Shown here piece after piece: positions 22,272 through 30,319 of a stretch of DNA of 34,395 nt. A program made the position numbers and the translations under genes. The notes beneath the pieces are model-generated. The model did no database searches, was not told the DNA's origin, and saw only the letters and a program-made list of their open reading frames with translations. The stretch's first letter is position 1. The number at the start of each line of letters is the position of its first letter. The DNA is from Bauldia sp. (GTDB lineage: Bacteria; Pseudomonadota; Alphaproteobacteria; Rhizobiales; Kaistiaceae): the NCBI RefSeq assembly GCF_020442045.1, contig NZ_JAGRLA010000017.1, positions 1 through 34,395 on the forward strand. The letters are read 5' to 3'.

Positions 22272-22664
22272 CCATCTGTGACCGGTCTTGTACTCCCGGT
22301 AGACGATGACGATCGCGACGCGATCCATCATGTCCAGGATGCGGTAGACGCTGCCCAGCTGTTGGTCGGTGTAGTGGATGAACAACCGCTTGTTTGGTCC
22401 GTCATAGTCCGGAGGAGGGACGGCGTCCGAGTCCGTGGCATGGAAGATGAGATAGGCGTGTGGGTCTTCGTCGACCTTCTTTCCATACAGGGAGAGGACG
22501 GTTTCGGACCTGTCGGGACTGCGCGAATTCCCGATGCGATGGAGCCAGCTTGTAACTCGGAAGCTGACGTTCTTGCTTGGCTCCGACCTTCCGCTTCTTG
22601 GCAGCCTGAGACGCTCCTTGATCAGGTCGCGGTCGTCCGGGACGCTTGGATAGCCCTTGGTCAT
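22242..22664 (-). CDS. Hypothetical protein, 140 aa
   Basis: This codes for 140 residues with a good ribosome binding site (GGAGG about 7 bases before the ATG). GC is lower than in its neighbours. The N-terminal 30 residues are basic and likely disordered (DDRDLIKERLRLPRSGRSEPSK). The rest alternates short beta-like strands (NVSFRVTSW, HAYLIFHATD, KRLFIHYTD) and one helix (GSVYRILDMMDRVAIVIVYREY). No signal peptide, Cys pair or known motif is seen. It stands alone after the decayed hydratase fragment, and its last codons lie in the weak part of the repeat. Function unknown; possibly transferred. Confidence 0.7.
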   Translation of the reverse strand: MTKGYPSVPDDRDLIKERLRLPRSGRSEPSKNVSFRVTSWLHRIGNSRSPDRSETVLSLYGKKVDEDPHAYLIFHATDSDAVPPPDYDGPNKRLFIHYTDQQLGSVYRILDMMDRVAIVIVYREYKTGHRWAELQHSPNS

Positions 22665-22845
22665 CGTTTCCTCCCCACTTGATTCACTCTGTTGCCGTCG
22701 AGTCTCCAGGCAAGGTCAAAGAACGAGAAGTTGCGTCGGGGGCATCGAAGGGTTGCAGATCTCTGCCCGGTCGTACGGTGCGGATTATTACAACCGGCTC
22801 GATACAATTGTTAGGTACATTTGCGGACAGGGACTTCCCTGCCGG

Positions 22846-23628
22846 TCATCGGGGAGGAGCAGACCCCAGTCCAAGGATCCAGTCGACGGCGGCGAAGAGA
22901 TCGTCGACGACGGCGGTCGGCGGTGGGGTTGCGCCGGCTTCCGCGCCTTCGTGATACTTGCCGGTCCTGACCAGCAGCGCCGCGCCGATGCCGGCGGCGA
23001 GTGCTCCCGATACGTCGGCCTCGACGTCGTCGCCGACCATCACCGCGTCCGCCGCGTCACAGCCGAGACCGGCAACGGCGGCGGCGTAGAAGTCGGGGGC
23101 AGGCTTGCCGAGAACGATCGCTTTGCATTCGGCGGCGTATTCGAGCGCCGCGACGAAGCCGCCGGCGTCCATGCTGAGGGCGCCGTCGTCGTCCCGGAAG
23201 GTGCGGTTCTTGGCGAGCGCCAGCAGGTCGGCGCCGGCCGCCAGCTCCCGGAAGGCGGCGTTCAGCGTGTCGTAGGTGAAGTCGCGGCCGGCATCGCCGA
23301 CGATCACCGCCTTGTCGGGATGATCGGCGACGCCCTCGAAGTCCTCGACGAGAGCCGGGTGGACGAGAAGGTGCGGCGACCGCCTGTGGGTCGCGAGCCA
23401 CGTGCGGGCGGCCTCCGCGGGCGTGATGAGCTCGTCGCCCGCGACCTCCAGCCCGATCCCGCGGAGCCGGTCGAGGATCCCGACCTTCGACAGCCGGGTG
23501 GTGTTGGTGACGAAGCGGACCGGCAGCCCGGCCTCGCGCAGCCGGTCGACCGCCTCGCCCGCGCGGGGCAGCATTTGGTCGCCGAGATACACCACCCCGG
23601 CGAGGTCGAGCAAAACGCCTTTTGCCAT
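22846..23628 (-). CDS. HAD-superfamily phosphatase (subclass IIA, NagD/LHPP/HDHD2-like)
   Basis: This codes for 260 residues. The core motifs are LLDLAGVVY (6-14) with nucleophile Asp8, VTNTTRLSK (motif II Thr), the substrate cap between, VLGKPAPDFY (motif III Lys) and VMVGDDVEADVSGALAAG (motif IV Asp pair). The residue two after the nucleophile, usually Asp and the general acid, is Ala. The related LHPP/HDHD2 branch has Ser there, so this fits that branch more than classical NagD. It may be a slow phosphatase, a pyrophosphatase or a phosphohistidine phosphatase. It is divergent from the sugar kinase gene. Confidence 0.88.
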   Translation of the reverse strand: MAKGVLLDLAGVVYLGDQMLPRAGEAVDRLREAGLPVRFVTNTTRLSKVGILDRLRGIGLEVAGDELITPAEAARTWLATHRRSPHLLVHPALVEDFEGVADHPDKAVIVGDAGRDFTYDTLNAAFRELAAGADLLALAKNRTFRDDDGALSMDAGGFVAALEYAAECKAIVLGKPAPDFYAAAVAGLGCDAADAVMVGDDVEADVSGALAAGIGAALLVRTGKYHEGAEAGATPPPTAVVDDLFAAVDWILGLGSAPPR

Positions 23629-23794
23629 GTGTCGTCACCGCTGGGAGGGGCGTGACACCGCCTCGACCATAGCCGCCGATGGCGGCGCCTGTGAAGTGGC
23701 GGGGCCGGGGCTTGTGGCTATGTGTGGATTTCAGTGGTCGGAATATGCGAAGAGCGCACGGCAAGACGTGAAAACCATCCGACGACGGGGACCC

Positions 23795-24715
23795 ATGCCT
23801 GACATCATTTCCATCGGCGAGCCGCTCTTCGAACTCAACCAGCCGAAGGACGAGGCGATCTTCCGGCAGGGGCATGGCGGCGATACGTCGAACTGCGCGA
23901 TTGCCGCTGCCCGGCAGGGCGCCAGCGTTGCCTATGTGACCGCCGTCGGCGCCGACCAGTTCGGCGATTCCTTCATGCGGCTCTGGCAGGAGGAGGGGCT
24001 CGACACCAGCGCCGTCCACAGGAGCCCGGTCGCCCATACCGGTATCTATTTCGTCACCCATGGGCCGGATGGCCACGTCTTCTCCTATATGCGCGCCGGG
24101 TCGGCGGCGAGCCGGATGACGCCGGAGCAGCTCCCCGTCGAGATGATCAAGGGCGCCCGCATCCTCCACGCTTCCGGCATCAGCCAGGCGATCTCGTCGA
24201 GCGCCGCCGACGCCGTCTTCGCCGCGATGCGGATCGCGCGTTCGGCCGGCGTCACCGTTTCCTACGACACCAACCTGCGGCTCCGGCTCTGGCCGCTCGA
24301 CCGCGCCCGCGCCGTCATCCATTCGGCGGTGGCGCTCGCCGACATCGTCCGCCCCGGCCTCGACGACGCCCGGCATCTCACCGGCCTCGTCGAGCCCGAC
24401 GCGATCGTCGATTTCTACCTGTCGATGGGGGCGAAGATCGTCGCGCTGACCCTCGGCGAGGATGGCGCCGTCGTCGCCACCGCCGACCGTCGCGAGCGGC
24501 TCGATCCGATCGCCGTCAGGCTGGTCGACGCGACCGGCGCCGGGGATATGTTCGACGGGGCATTTCTCGCCGAATATCTCCGCACCGGCGATCCCTTCGA
24601 GGCGGCGCGCTATGCCAACATGGCGGCGGCGCTGTCGACGGAAGGCTACGGCGCCGTCGCTCCGATGCCGCGCCGCGAGGCGGTCGAGGCGGCGATCGCC
24701 GCCGGTCGGCGGTGA
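23795..24715 (+). CDS. kdgK: PfkB-family sugar kinase, probably 2-keto-3-deoxygluconate kinase
   Basis: This codes for 306 residues, a complete ribokinase fold. It starts DIISIGEPLFEL, carries GHGGDTSNCAIAAARQGA (the PfkB signature 1 region), GADQFGDSF, and YMRAGSAASRMTPEQ, typical of KdgK. The catalytic loop DATGAGDMFDGAF lies at 245-257, with Asp251 as base. KdgK phosphorylates 2-keto-3-deoxygluconate in uronate or pectin breakdown. No kdpG aldolase or uronate gene lies nearby, so other sugars (fructose, ribose) remain possible. The start at 23795 (MPDIISIGEP) is chosen because the family starts there. It is convergent with ybaK, 16 bases away. Confidence 0.85.
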   Translation: MPDIISIGEPLFELNQPKDEAIFRQGHGGDTSNCAIAAARQGASVAYVTAVGADQFGDSFMRLWQEEGLDTSAVHRSPVAHTGIYFVTHGPDGHVFSYMRAGSAASRMTPEQLPVEMIKGARILHASGISQAISSSAADAVFAAMRIARSAGVTVSYDTNLRLRLWPLDRARAVIHSAVALADIVRPGLDDARHLTGLVEPDAIVDFYLSMGAKIVALTLGEDGAVVATADRRERLDPIAVRLVDATGAGDMFDGAFLAEYLRTGDPFEAARYANMAAALSTEGYGAVAPMPRREAVEAAIAAGRR

Positions 24716-24731
24716 TCGAACCCGCGAATCG

Positions 24732-25208
24732 TCACGCGACCTGGATCACCGTTGGGACAAGGGTGTCCCGGAGCTGTCTCGGAGCGACCGGGAAGACCGC
24801 CCGAGGCGTCCCGGCGGCCGCCCACACTGTCTCATATTGCAACAAATCGGCGTCGAGGAAGGTCGCGAGCTTAACCATATGGCCAAAAGGCGGGATGCCG
24901 CCGATGGCGAATCCGGTGGCCTTGCGAACGAAGTCCGCGTCCGGCCTGACGATCGATTCGCCGATGGTTTTGGCCACCGCCTTCTCGTTCACGCGGTTGG
25001 TTCCGGAGACCAGGAAGAGGTAAGCTTGGTCGGTGTCTTTTCCCTTGAAGATCAAGGATTTGACGATCTGGCCTACAGTACAGCCGCACGCTTCGGCAGC
25101 CTCCTCGGCGGTGCGCGTGCTGTCCGGCATGATGGTCACCGTGACGGCGAGTCCGAGTGCGTTTGCCGCGTCCTGGACCCGTTTCGCAGCGGCCGGAAGT
25201 TCGTTCAT
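24732..25208 (-). CDS. YbaK/EbsC-family aminoacyl-tRNA deacylase-like protein
   Basis: This codes for 158 residues in the single trans-editing domain fold. Marks are TRTAEEAAEACGCTVGQIVKSLIF (with the conserved Lys), LVSGTNRVNEKAV, ATGFAIGGIPPFGH (the conserved GGxxPxGH loop) and the C-terminal VFPVAPRQL. Relatives (YbaK, ProX) hydrolyse mischarged Cys- or Ala-tRNA-Pro, so it should act in translation quality control. The start at 25208 (MNELPAAAKRV) is preferred to 25241 because the earlier part is not family-like, though neither has a strong ribosome binding site. It is divergent from the tail-anchored protein gene. Confidence 0.9.
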   Translation of the reverse strand: MNELPAAAKRVQDAANALGLAVTVTIMPDSTRTAEEAAEACGCTVGQIVKSLIFKGKDTDQAYLFLVSGTNRVNEKAVAKTIGESIVRPDADFVRKATGFAIGGIPPFGHMVKLATFLDADLLQYETVWAAAGTPRAVFPVAPRQLRDTLVPTVIQVA

Positions 25209-25268
25209 TCTGGTACCTTTTCCGTGGCGCAAAGTGTGCACATCGTAGTGCGGACGACGCGGGATTTT

Positions 25269-25302
25269 GCTAACACATTGTTAGCCAAGCCGCATCCTGC
25301 GG
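25269..25302. promoter_or_regulatory. Two inverted repeats between ybaK-like and membrane protein genes
   Basis: GCTAACA (25269-25275) and TGTTAGC (25279-25285) form a perfect 7-bp palindrome with a 3-base centre. CCGCA (25290-25294) / TGCGG (25298-25302) follows directly and ends at the ribosome binding site of the next gene. The first could be an operator; the second a small leader hairpin. No regulator gene is adjacent. Confidence 0.35.
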
Positions 25303-25310
25303 AAGGAAGC

Positions 25311-25946
25311 ATGACGATGAGTGACGCCACCCAGGGCCCGGGCAGCACCGGCAATGTGAGGACGCTCCAGTCGGCGATTCGTCGGGTCCGGACGGCCGAG
25401 GCGGAGCGCTCCGACGTGGTGGTCGAGTTGCGCGACGCAGAGCGCGCCCGGCTCGAGATGCTGGCCGATGAGTTGAAGGGTGTCTTCGCCGAAGTCCCTG
25501 AGGACAATGATACTTTCCTCTTCAATATCAGCGGCGGCACGCCGGCCCGGCTGTGGATCGATTTGACCTCCTTCGTCGTCCTCGGGCGCGACCGCAGGAC
25601 CTATCGCTTCCTCAAGGACACCCGGCTCGGCCGTACGGTGATCATCGAATCGAGCGATCTCGACGAGGTCGCCGACTGCGTCACCGACTACGTCGCGGAG
25701 CGGATCATCGAGCGCGAACGCGCGATCGAGGGGGACTGGGTGATCAGGCGTGCCCGCCGCGAAGAGGCCGCGCGCCGCGAAGAGAGCCGGCGTCGACCCG
25801 AAGAGGCCGTCGCCGCCCCCCTCGCTGCGACGGAGCCGGGGGAGCGGAGGGCGCTCGGCTGGATCGTCGCCGCATTCCTTCTCGGTGTCCTGATCGGCGT
25901 CGCGGTGCTCTTCGGCTATGCCTGGATGCGGGTGCCGGCCGGCTGA
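25311..25946 (+). CDS. Tail-anchored hypothetical membrane protein
   Basis: This codes for 211 residues. The N-terminal part is helical and charged (about 20-60), a middle domain (about 65-125) has alternating beta segments (TFLFNISGGTPARLWIDLTSFVVL, TYRFLKDTRLGRTVIIESSD), a very basic and acidic helix (RERAIEGDWVIRRARREEAARREESRRRP) follows, and one membrane helix (about 186-206) ends the protein. There is no signal peptide, so the bulk is probably cytoplasmic. GGAAGGA lies 3 bases before the ATG at 25311 and 9 before the ATG at 25317, so the latter may be the true start. Its 3' end overlaps the metallophosphoesterase gene by 31 bases on the other strand. Function unknown. Confidence 0.82.
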   Translation: MTMSDATQGPGSTGNVRTLQSAIRRVRTAEAERSDVVVELRDAERARLEMLADELKGVFAEVPEDNDTFLFNISGGTPARLWIDLTSFVVLGRDRRTYRFLKDTRLGRTVIIESSDLDEVADCVTDYVAERIIERERAIEGDWVIRRARREEAARREESRRRPEEAVAAPLAATEPGERRALGWIVAAFLLGVLIGVAVLFGYAWMRVPAG

Positions 25947-26848
25947 CCCTCGGGCCCGGCAAGGCGTTGGTTCCGCAACGATTCGATCTTGCCATGCGAG
26001 ACCCGTGGTCCGCGCTCTTCCATGTCGCAGGTAAAGCTGCCTTCCGTCCGGGCGATCCTGAAGACCAGGTAGCTGCCGCCGGACCGGCCATGGTGCGGCG
26101 AGAGCGAGGCGGACGCCGCTCCGACCACCGGAACCGGACCCGCCGGGCCGGCGATATGGTTGACCATGGTCTGGTGGTTGTGTCCGTGGAGGACCAGCTC
26201 CGCGCCGCTCTTGGCAATTGCCTTGCGAAAACGGTCGGCGCCGATCAGGCGGCGGTGCCAGGGCGTCGATCCGGCGACCGGCGGGTGGTGGATCAGCACG
26301 ACGCGGAACAGTCCCTCATCGGCGAGTTCGGCAAGCTCCGCTTCAAGACGATCCGCCTGCGGCTGGTCGATCCGGCCCGTCGCCATCAGCGGAGCCGTGG
26401 CGATCGCCGTCGAGACGCCGACGATGGCGACCGGGCCGCGTCGGCGGGTGAATGGGAAGGCGACCGGTGCCGCGCCGCGATCATCGCCGACCATATACGG
26501 CCGCCAGGCGTGTTCGAAATGGCGGATGGCGCCAGGCAGATAGGCGTCGTGGTTTCCGGGAATGGCGGTAACGTCCTCCGGATCCCCGAGACTATCGAGC
26601 CAGAGTCTGGCGGTGTCGATTTCGGCGCGAAGGCCGATGTTGATGAGGTCGCCGGTGACGGCGATATGGTCGTGCGGGGCGGCGAGGACATCCTCGACCA
26701 GATGCCGGAGGTTGCGCGGGCCAAGGGCGGCCCTGCGGCTCCTGTGCCAGTTGACGTATCCGAAGGCTCGCTTCGAGACGAGCTGGTGCCAGTGAACCGC
26801 CGGAAGCGGCCCGAGATGCGGATCGGATAGCTGAACGAGGGTGAACAC
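25916..26848 (-). CDS. Calcineurin-like metallophosphoesterase
   Basis: This codes for 310 residues. The five metal-binding blocks are in order: DPH (9-11), GDLIN (66-70), GNHD (98-101), IHHPP (186-190) and HGHNH (221-225). This is the class III cyclic-nucleotide phosphodiesterase-like group (CpdA relatives), which cleaves phosphodiesters or monoesters with two metal ions. The start is a GTG at 26848 just before FTLVQLSDPH. The frame is open further up, but that part is not family-like, and no strong ribosome binding site is seen. The tail after residue 270 is variable. The 3' end overlaps the convergent membrane protein gene by 31 bases. Confidence 0.9.
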   Translation of the reverse strand: MFTLVQLSDPHLGPLPAVHWHQLVSKRAFGYVNWHRSRRAALGPRNLRHLVEDVLAAPHDHIAVTGDLINIGLRAEIDTARLWLDSLGDPEDVTAIPGNHDAYLPGAIRHFEHAWRPYMVGDDRGAAPVAFPFTRRRGPVAIVGVSTAIATAPLMATGRIDQPQADRLEAELAELADEGLFRVVLIHHPPVAGSTPWHRRLIGADRFRKAIAKSGAELVLHGHNHQTMVNHIAGPAGPVPVVGAASASLSPHHGRSGGSYLVFRIARTEGSFTCDMEERGPRVSHGKIESLRNQRLAGPEGQPAGTRIQA

Positions 26849-27023
26849 GGTCGTGCGGCGCTTTGCTGGTTGCGTCGGCGCCCCTCTGCCGACATCTGGA
26901 AACGGAAGGTGACGAAACGAGCAGCCACCGGGATGTGCCCGCCGATGCCGTCGCGTGCCATATAATGCGAAGGGCGATCGCGTGCCAACAGAGCAGGAGC
27001 GGACGCATGAACGGCGAGAGGAC

Positions 27024-27491
27024 ATGACGTCCTGGAAGAACCGGCAGCTCGTCCGGGCATTCCTCTTCTACTCCCGCATGTCGCGCGGCATGACGCTCGG
27101 GGTCCGCGCCGCGGTGTTCGACGATGGTGGCCGGGTGTTCCTCGTCCGGCACAGCTACGTCCCTGGATGGTATCTGCCGGGGGGAGGGGTCGAACCGGGC
27201 GAGACCGTCGAGGAATCCCTGGAGCGGGAACTCCTCGAAGAGGCGGGAATAGCGGTTACCGGGCCGTCCGAGCTCTTCGGCATGTACCTCAACCGGACTG
27301 CATCGCCGCGCGACCATGTCGCCCTGTTCGTCTGCCGATCCTGGTCGCAGGCCGCGCCGCCGCCCCGGAATCTCGAGATCGTCGACAGCGGCTTCCATCC
27401 GGTCGATCGCCTGCCCGAGGATACGACGAGCGGAACGCGGCAGCGCATCGCCGAGATCGTCGGTGATTCCGAGCGTTCGTCCGAATGGTAG
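27024..27491 (+). CDS. Nudix hydrolase
   Basis: This codes for 155 residues. The Nudix box spans 53-76: GGGVEPGE begins it, the REL-LEEAG part (68-75) supplies the metal-binding glutamates, and spacing fits GX5EX7REUXEEXGU. Upstream lies GVRAAVFDDGGRVFLVRH, a normal Nudix strand pair. Nudix enzymes cleave nucleoside diphosphate derivatives; the substrate cannot be told from sequence. The start at 27024 (MTSWKNRQLV) is chosen over 26955 because GAGAGG precedes it. The gene is divergent from the metallophosphoesterase. Confidence 0.92.
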   Translation: MTSWKNRQLVRAFLFYSRMSRGMTLGVRAAVFDDGGRVFLVRHSYVPGWYLPGGGVEPGETVEESLERELLEEAGIAVTGPSELFGMYLNRTASPRDHVALFVCRSWSQAAPPPRNLEIVDSGFHPVDRLPEDTTSGTRQRIAEIVGDSERSSEW

Positions 27492-27702
27492 CCCGGCGCT
27501 GGACGCCCGCCCGGTAAAGTGCTATCCGCGCGTCCCCGGAGACTGAAAGATGACCATGTCGGCAATCCAGCGACGACGATCCAAGCGAGGTGACGCCATG
27601 TCACCCGTCGCCGTCCGGCTCTTTGCCGATCGCCGCTGCCGCTAGGACGACAGGTAGGGCTGGCAGGCCGGATTGACCGATCCGCCGTCGCAGGCCCCGT
27701 TG

Positions 27703-28245
27703 ATGACCGAACATCCTTTCACCTATCGCCTCGAACTGCCGACAGATTCCGTCGAGATCGAAACGCTTCATGCGGAAGCCTTCGGACCCGGTCGCTTTGC
27801 GCGTGCCGCTTTCCGGCTTCGCGAGGGCATACCCCACCTGCCTGAGCTCTCCTTCGTCGCGCTGGTCGACGATACCCTCGTCGCTTCGGTCCGGCTCACG
27901 CCGATCCTGATCGGGGAGAGATCGGCATTGCTGCTCGGGCCTCTCGCCGTGAAACCCGACTACAAGGGCCGTGGGGCAGGTAAGCGGCTCGTCCGCAAGT
28001 CCGCCGACGCGGCGCGCGGCGGAGGCCATAGCATTCTGCTGCTGGTCGGCGACCTGCCTTATTACGGGCCGCTTGGTTTCGAGCAGTTGGCGCCCTACGC
28101 GATCACCCTGCCAGCGGCGGTCGATCCCGAGAGAGTGCTGGTCAGCGGGCTGGCGCCCGGCGTGCTCGAAGGGTTGGGAGGCATGGCCCGGCCGATCCGG
28201 TCGGTGCCATCAGGCGCGGTCAGCGACCTTCGCGATACCAGGTGA
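27703..28245 (+). CDS. GNAT-family N-acetyltransferase (YhbS-like)
   Basis: This codes for 180 residues. The GNAT core shows FVALVDDTLVASVRLTPI, then LLLGPLAVKPDYKGRGAGKRLVRKSADAA, where KGRGAGK is the acetyl-CoA pyrophosphate loop. It is followed by ILLLVGDLPYYGPLGFEQL, typical of the YhbS branch. The acceptor is unknown (small molecule or protein). The ATG at 27703 is used; an in-frame TTG at 27673 is the alternative. It is convergent with, and overlaps by 26 bases, the large membrane protein gene at 28220-30319. Confidence 0.9.
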   Translation: MTEHPFTYRLELPTDSVEIETLHAEAFGPGRFARAAFRLREGIPHLPELSFVALVDDTLVASVRLTPILIGERSALLLGPLAVKPDYKGRGAGKRLVRKSADAARGGGHSILLLVGDLPYYGPLGFEQLAPYAITLPAAVDPERVLVSGLAPGVLEGLGGMARPIRSVPSGAVSDLRDTR

Positions 28246-30319
28246 GGGCAGGAAGGAAGAGCAGTGCGAGGAGGGCGAGGAAGGCGGCCGGGCCGGCATA
28301 ACCGCCAAGGACCGGTATGCGGACGATCCCCTTCAGCACGCTCGCTTCAGTCATCCGGACGCCGATCCAGTCGGAGCCCGATACCGTGACGCCGGTCCTT
28401 ATCGGGACGATCCGCGGCACCACCGGCTCGCCGGCGGAATCGCTCATCCGCGCGATCCTCCCTCCGGTTTCCCCGGCAAGCGGCGCGAGCAGGTCGGCGG
28501 TCGAACGGGCGTCGATGAATTCGCGCGGGTTGGCGGCGCCGACATGGGCGAAAGCCCGCTTGTCGCCCTGTTCAATGCGATAGAGCCCGATTTCGTCGCC
28601 CGGGATCGTCGCGCGCCAGAGCCCAGGTTCGACCGGATCGAGCGTAACGGTCTTCACCGCGCCGGAAGGCGTGCGCACCGTCACCGGTGTCGTCTCGTCG
28701 CCCATCGTCTGGCGCTCGATGGTCAGTTCACCGCCCCTGGCGGAGGCCCGCAGCACCTCCTCCTCCAGATCCGGCTCCTTCATCAGCCAGTGCGCCAGCC
28801 GGCGAAGCAGATCGACATGCGGTCCGCCGCCCTCGAAACCGCGCGCCCAGAGCCACGCATGGTCGGACAGCAGCATCGCGACGCGGCCTTCTCCGACCCG
28901 GTTGAGAACCAGCAGCGGCTTGTCGTCGGCGGCGCTCATCACGGTAGCCCCGCTTGTCGGCGTGCCGACGTCGATGACGCGGAACCAGCGTCCCCATTGC
29001 GGCGGATCGAGGTTTCCACCCTTCAGTCCCCGCGTCACCGGGTGCTTCTGGCCGGTTTCAGTGACATGGGCGTGGTATGGCTTTTCGGTGATGGAGCCGG
29101 TCGGAGCGACAGGGAGCACCGGTGACAGCGGCGTGTCGTAGAGGCTGCCGTCACTCGCGTAGTCGGGTCCCGCGGCGATCAGAACGGCACCGCCATCCTC
29201 GACATAGCGGGCGATGTTGTCGAAGTAGAGGATCGGCAGCACGCCGCGGTGCTGGTAGCGATCGAAGATGATGAGGTCGAACTCGTCGATCTTCTCCGAA
29301 AACAGCTCGCGGGTCGGAAAGGCAATCAGCGAGAGCTGGTTGATCGGCGTTCCATCCTGCTTCTCAGGCGGGCGCAGAATCGTGAAATGGACGAGATCGA
29401 CGGCGGCGTCCGACTTGAGGAGGTTGCGCCAGGTGCGCTCGCCGGAATGCGGTTCGCCAGATACCAGCAGAACCCGGAGGTTCTCGCGGATACCCTCGAT
29501 GGAGGCGATCGCCCGATTGTTGACGTCGGTCAGTTCGCCGTCGATCGGCTCGGCCTCGAATTCCAGGATGTTCGGCCCGCCATGGGCAACCTCGAAGGTG
29601 AATTCGAAGGGCTCGCCCGGCGTGACGAGCTCGCTCGACAGCGGATTGCCATCACGGGTGACGGTAACGCGGACCCGGCCGCTCCGCGGCGCCGGGCCAT
29701 CATCGACAACGCGGAAGCGGATTGTCTGCGTCTCGCCGACAATGCCGAAGCGAGGAGCGTTATCGACGATCAGACGACGGTCGTATTCGTCGTCGCGTCC
29801 GGACAGGAGCACGTGGACAGGGGTTCGGGGCCCGAGTGCGTCAGGCGATTGCGGAATGTCATGGACCTCGCCGTCGGTGAGCATGACGACGGCGCCCAGC
29901 CGTTCCGGCGGCACGTCGACGAGGCTGGTCTCCAACGGCCCGAAAAGCAGCGTTCCGTCGACCGTGGCGCCGCCGGCCTTGCCGGCCTCCACGGTCCTCA
30001 CCTCGATATTGCGGAACTCCGAGAGCCGCTCCTTGAGTGCGGCCTCGACCTTGGTGGTCATCGCTGCGCGATCGTCGAGGTCCTGGCTCGCGCTCTGGTC
30101 GACGACCAGCGCGACGACGGTGGGCAGCGGTTCGCGATCCTCCCTCAGCGCCACCGGGTTGAAGAGTGCTACGAGCAGGACCAAGGCGGCGGCGGCCCGC
30201 AGCCAGGCGCCGCGCATCCGGCGGAGAAGGCCGGGCACGACGAGGATGACGGCGACGACTGCCGCGGCGACCAGCAGCCACATCGGCAGCAGCGGCTCGA
30301 AGGCGAGCGACCAGGTCAT
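28220..30319 (-). CDS. Large membrane protein with VWA-like and glutamine-amidotransferase-like domains
   Basis: This codes for 699 residues. Two N-terminal membrane helices (about 10-30 and 38-57) precede a von Willebrand A-like domain starting VVALVVDQSAS, whose DQSAS fits the DxSxS metal site. A beta-rich domain follows, then a class I amidotransferase-like domain (about 285-520) without the catalytic triad, including LIIFDRYQHRG and YVEDGGAVLIAAGPDY. One C-terminal membrane helix ends the protein (about 672-692). Most of it should face the periplasm. It is the last gene of the moxR-type operon; its ATG overlaps the stop of the previous gene in ATGA. Such proteins travel with MoxR ATPases in alphaproteobacteria and are thought to help fold or assemble envelope proteins. 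Confidence 0.87.
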   Translation of the reverse strand: MTWSLAFEPLLPMWLLVAAAVVAVILVVPGLLRRMRGAWLRAAAALVLLVALFNPVALREDREPLPTVVALVVDQSASQDLDDRAAMTTKVEAALKERLSEFRNIEVRTVEAGKAGGATVDGTLLFGPLETSLVDVPPERLGAVVMLTDGEVHDIPQSPDALGPRTPVHVLLSGRDDEYDRRLIVDNAPRFGIVGETQTIRFRVVDDGPAPRSGRVRVTVTRDGNPLSSELVTPGEPFEFTFEVAHGGPNILEFEAEPIDGELTDVNNRAIASIEGIRENLRVLLVSGEPHSGERTWRNLLKSDAAVDLVHFTILRPPEKQDGTPINQLSLIAFPTRELFSEKIDEFDLIIFDRYQHRGVLPILYFDNIARYVEDGGAVLIAAGPDYASDGSLYDTPLSPVLPVAPTGSITEKPYHAHVTETGQKHPVTRGLKGGNLDPPQWGRWFRVIDVGTPTSGATVMSAADDKPLLVLNRVGEGRVAMLLSDHAWLWARGFEGGGPHVDLLRRLAHWLMKEPDLEEEVLRASARGGELTIERQTMGDETTPVTVRTPSGAVKTVTLDPVEPGLWRATIPGDEIGLYRIEQGDKRAFAHVGAANPREFIDARSTADLLAPLAGETGGRIARMSDSAGEPVVPRIVPIRTGVTVSGSDWIGVRMTEASVLKGIVRIPVLGGYAGPAAFLALLALLFLPALTWYREGR

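Noticed and set aside
27550..27645. A 31-codon open frame on the plus strand with GGAG 8 bases upstream
   Set aside because: It is very short, very Arg-rich and without motif. The composition matches chance frames in this genome, so I do not call it a gene.
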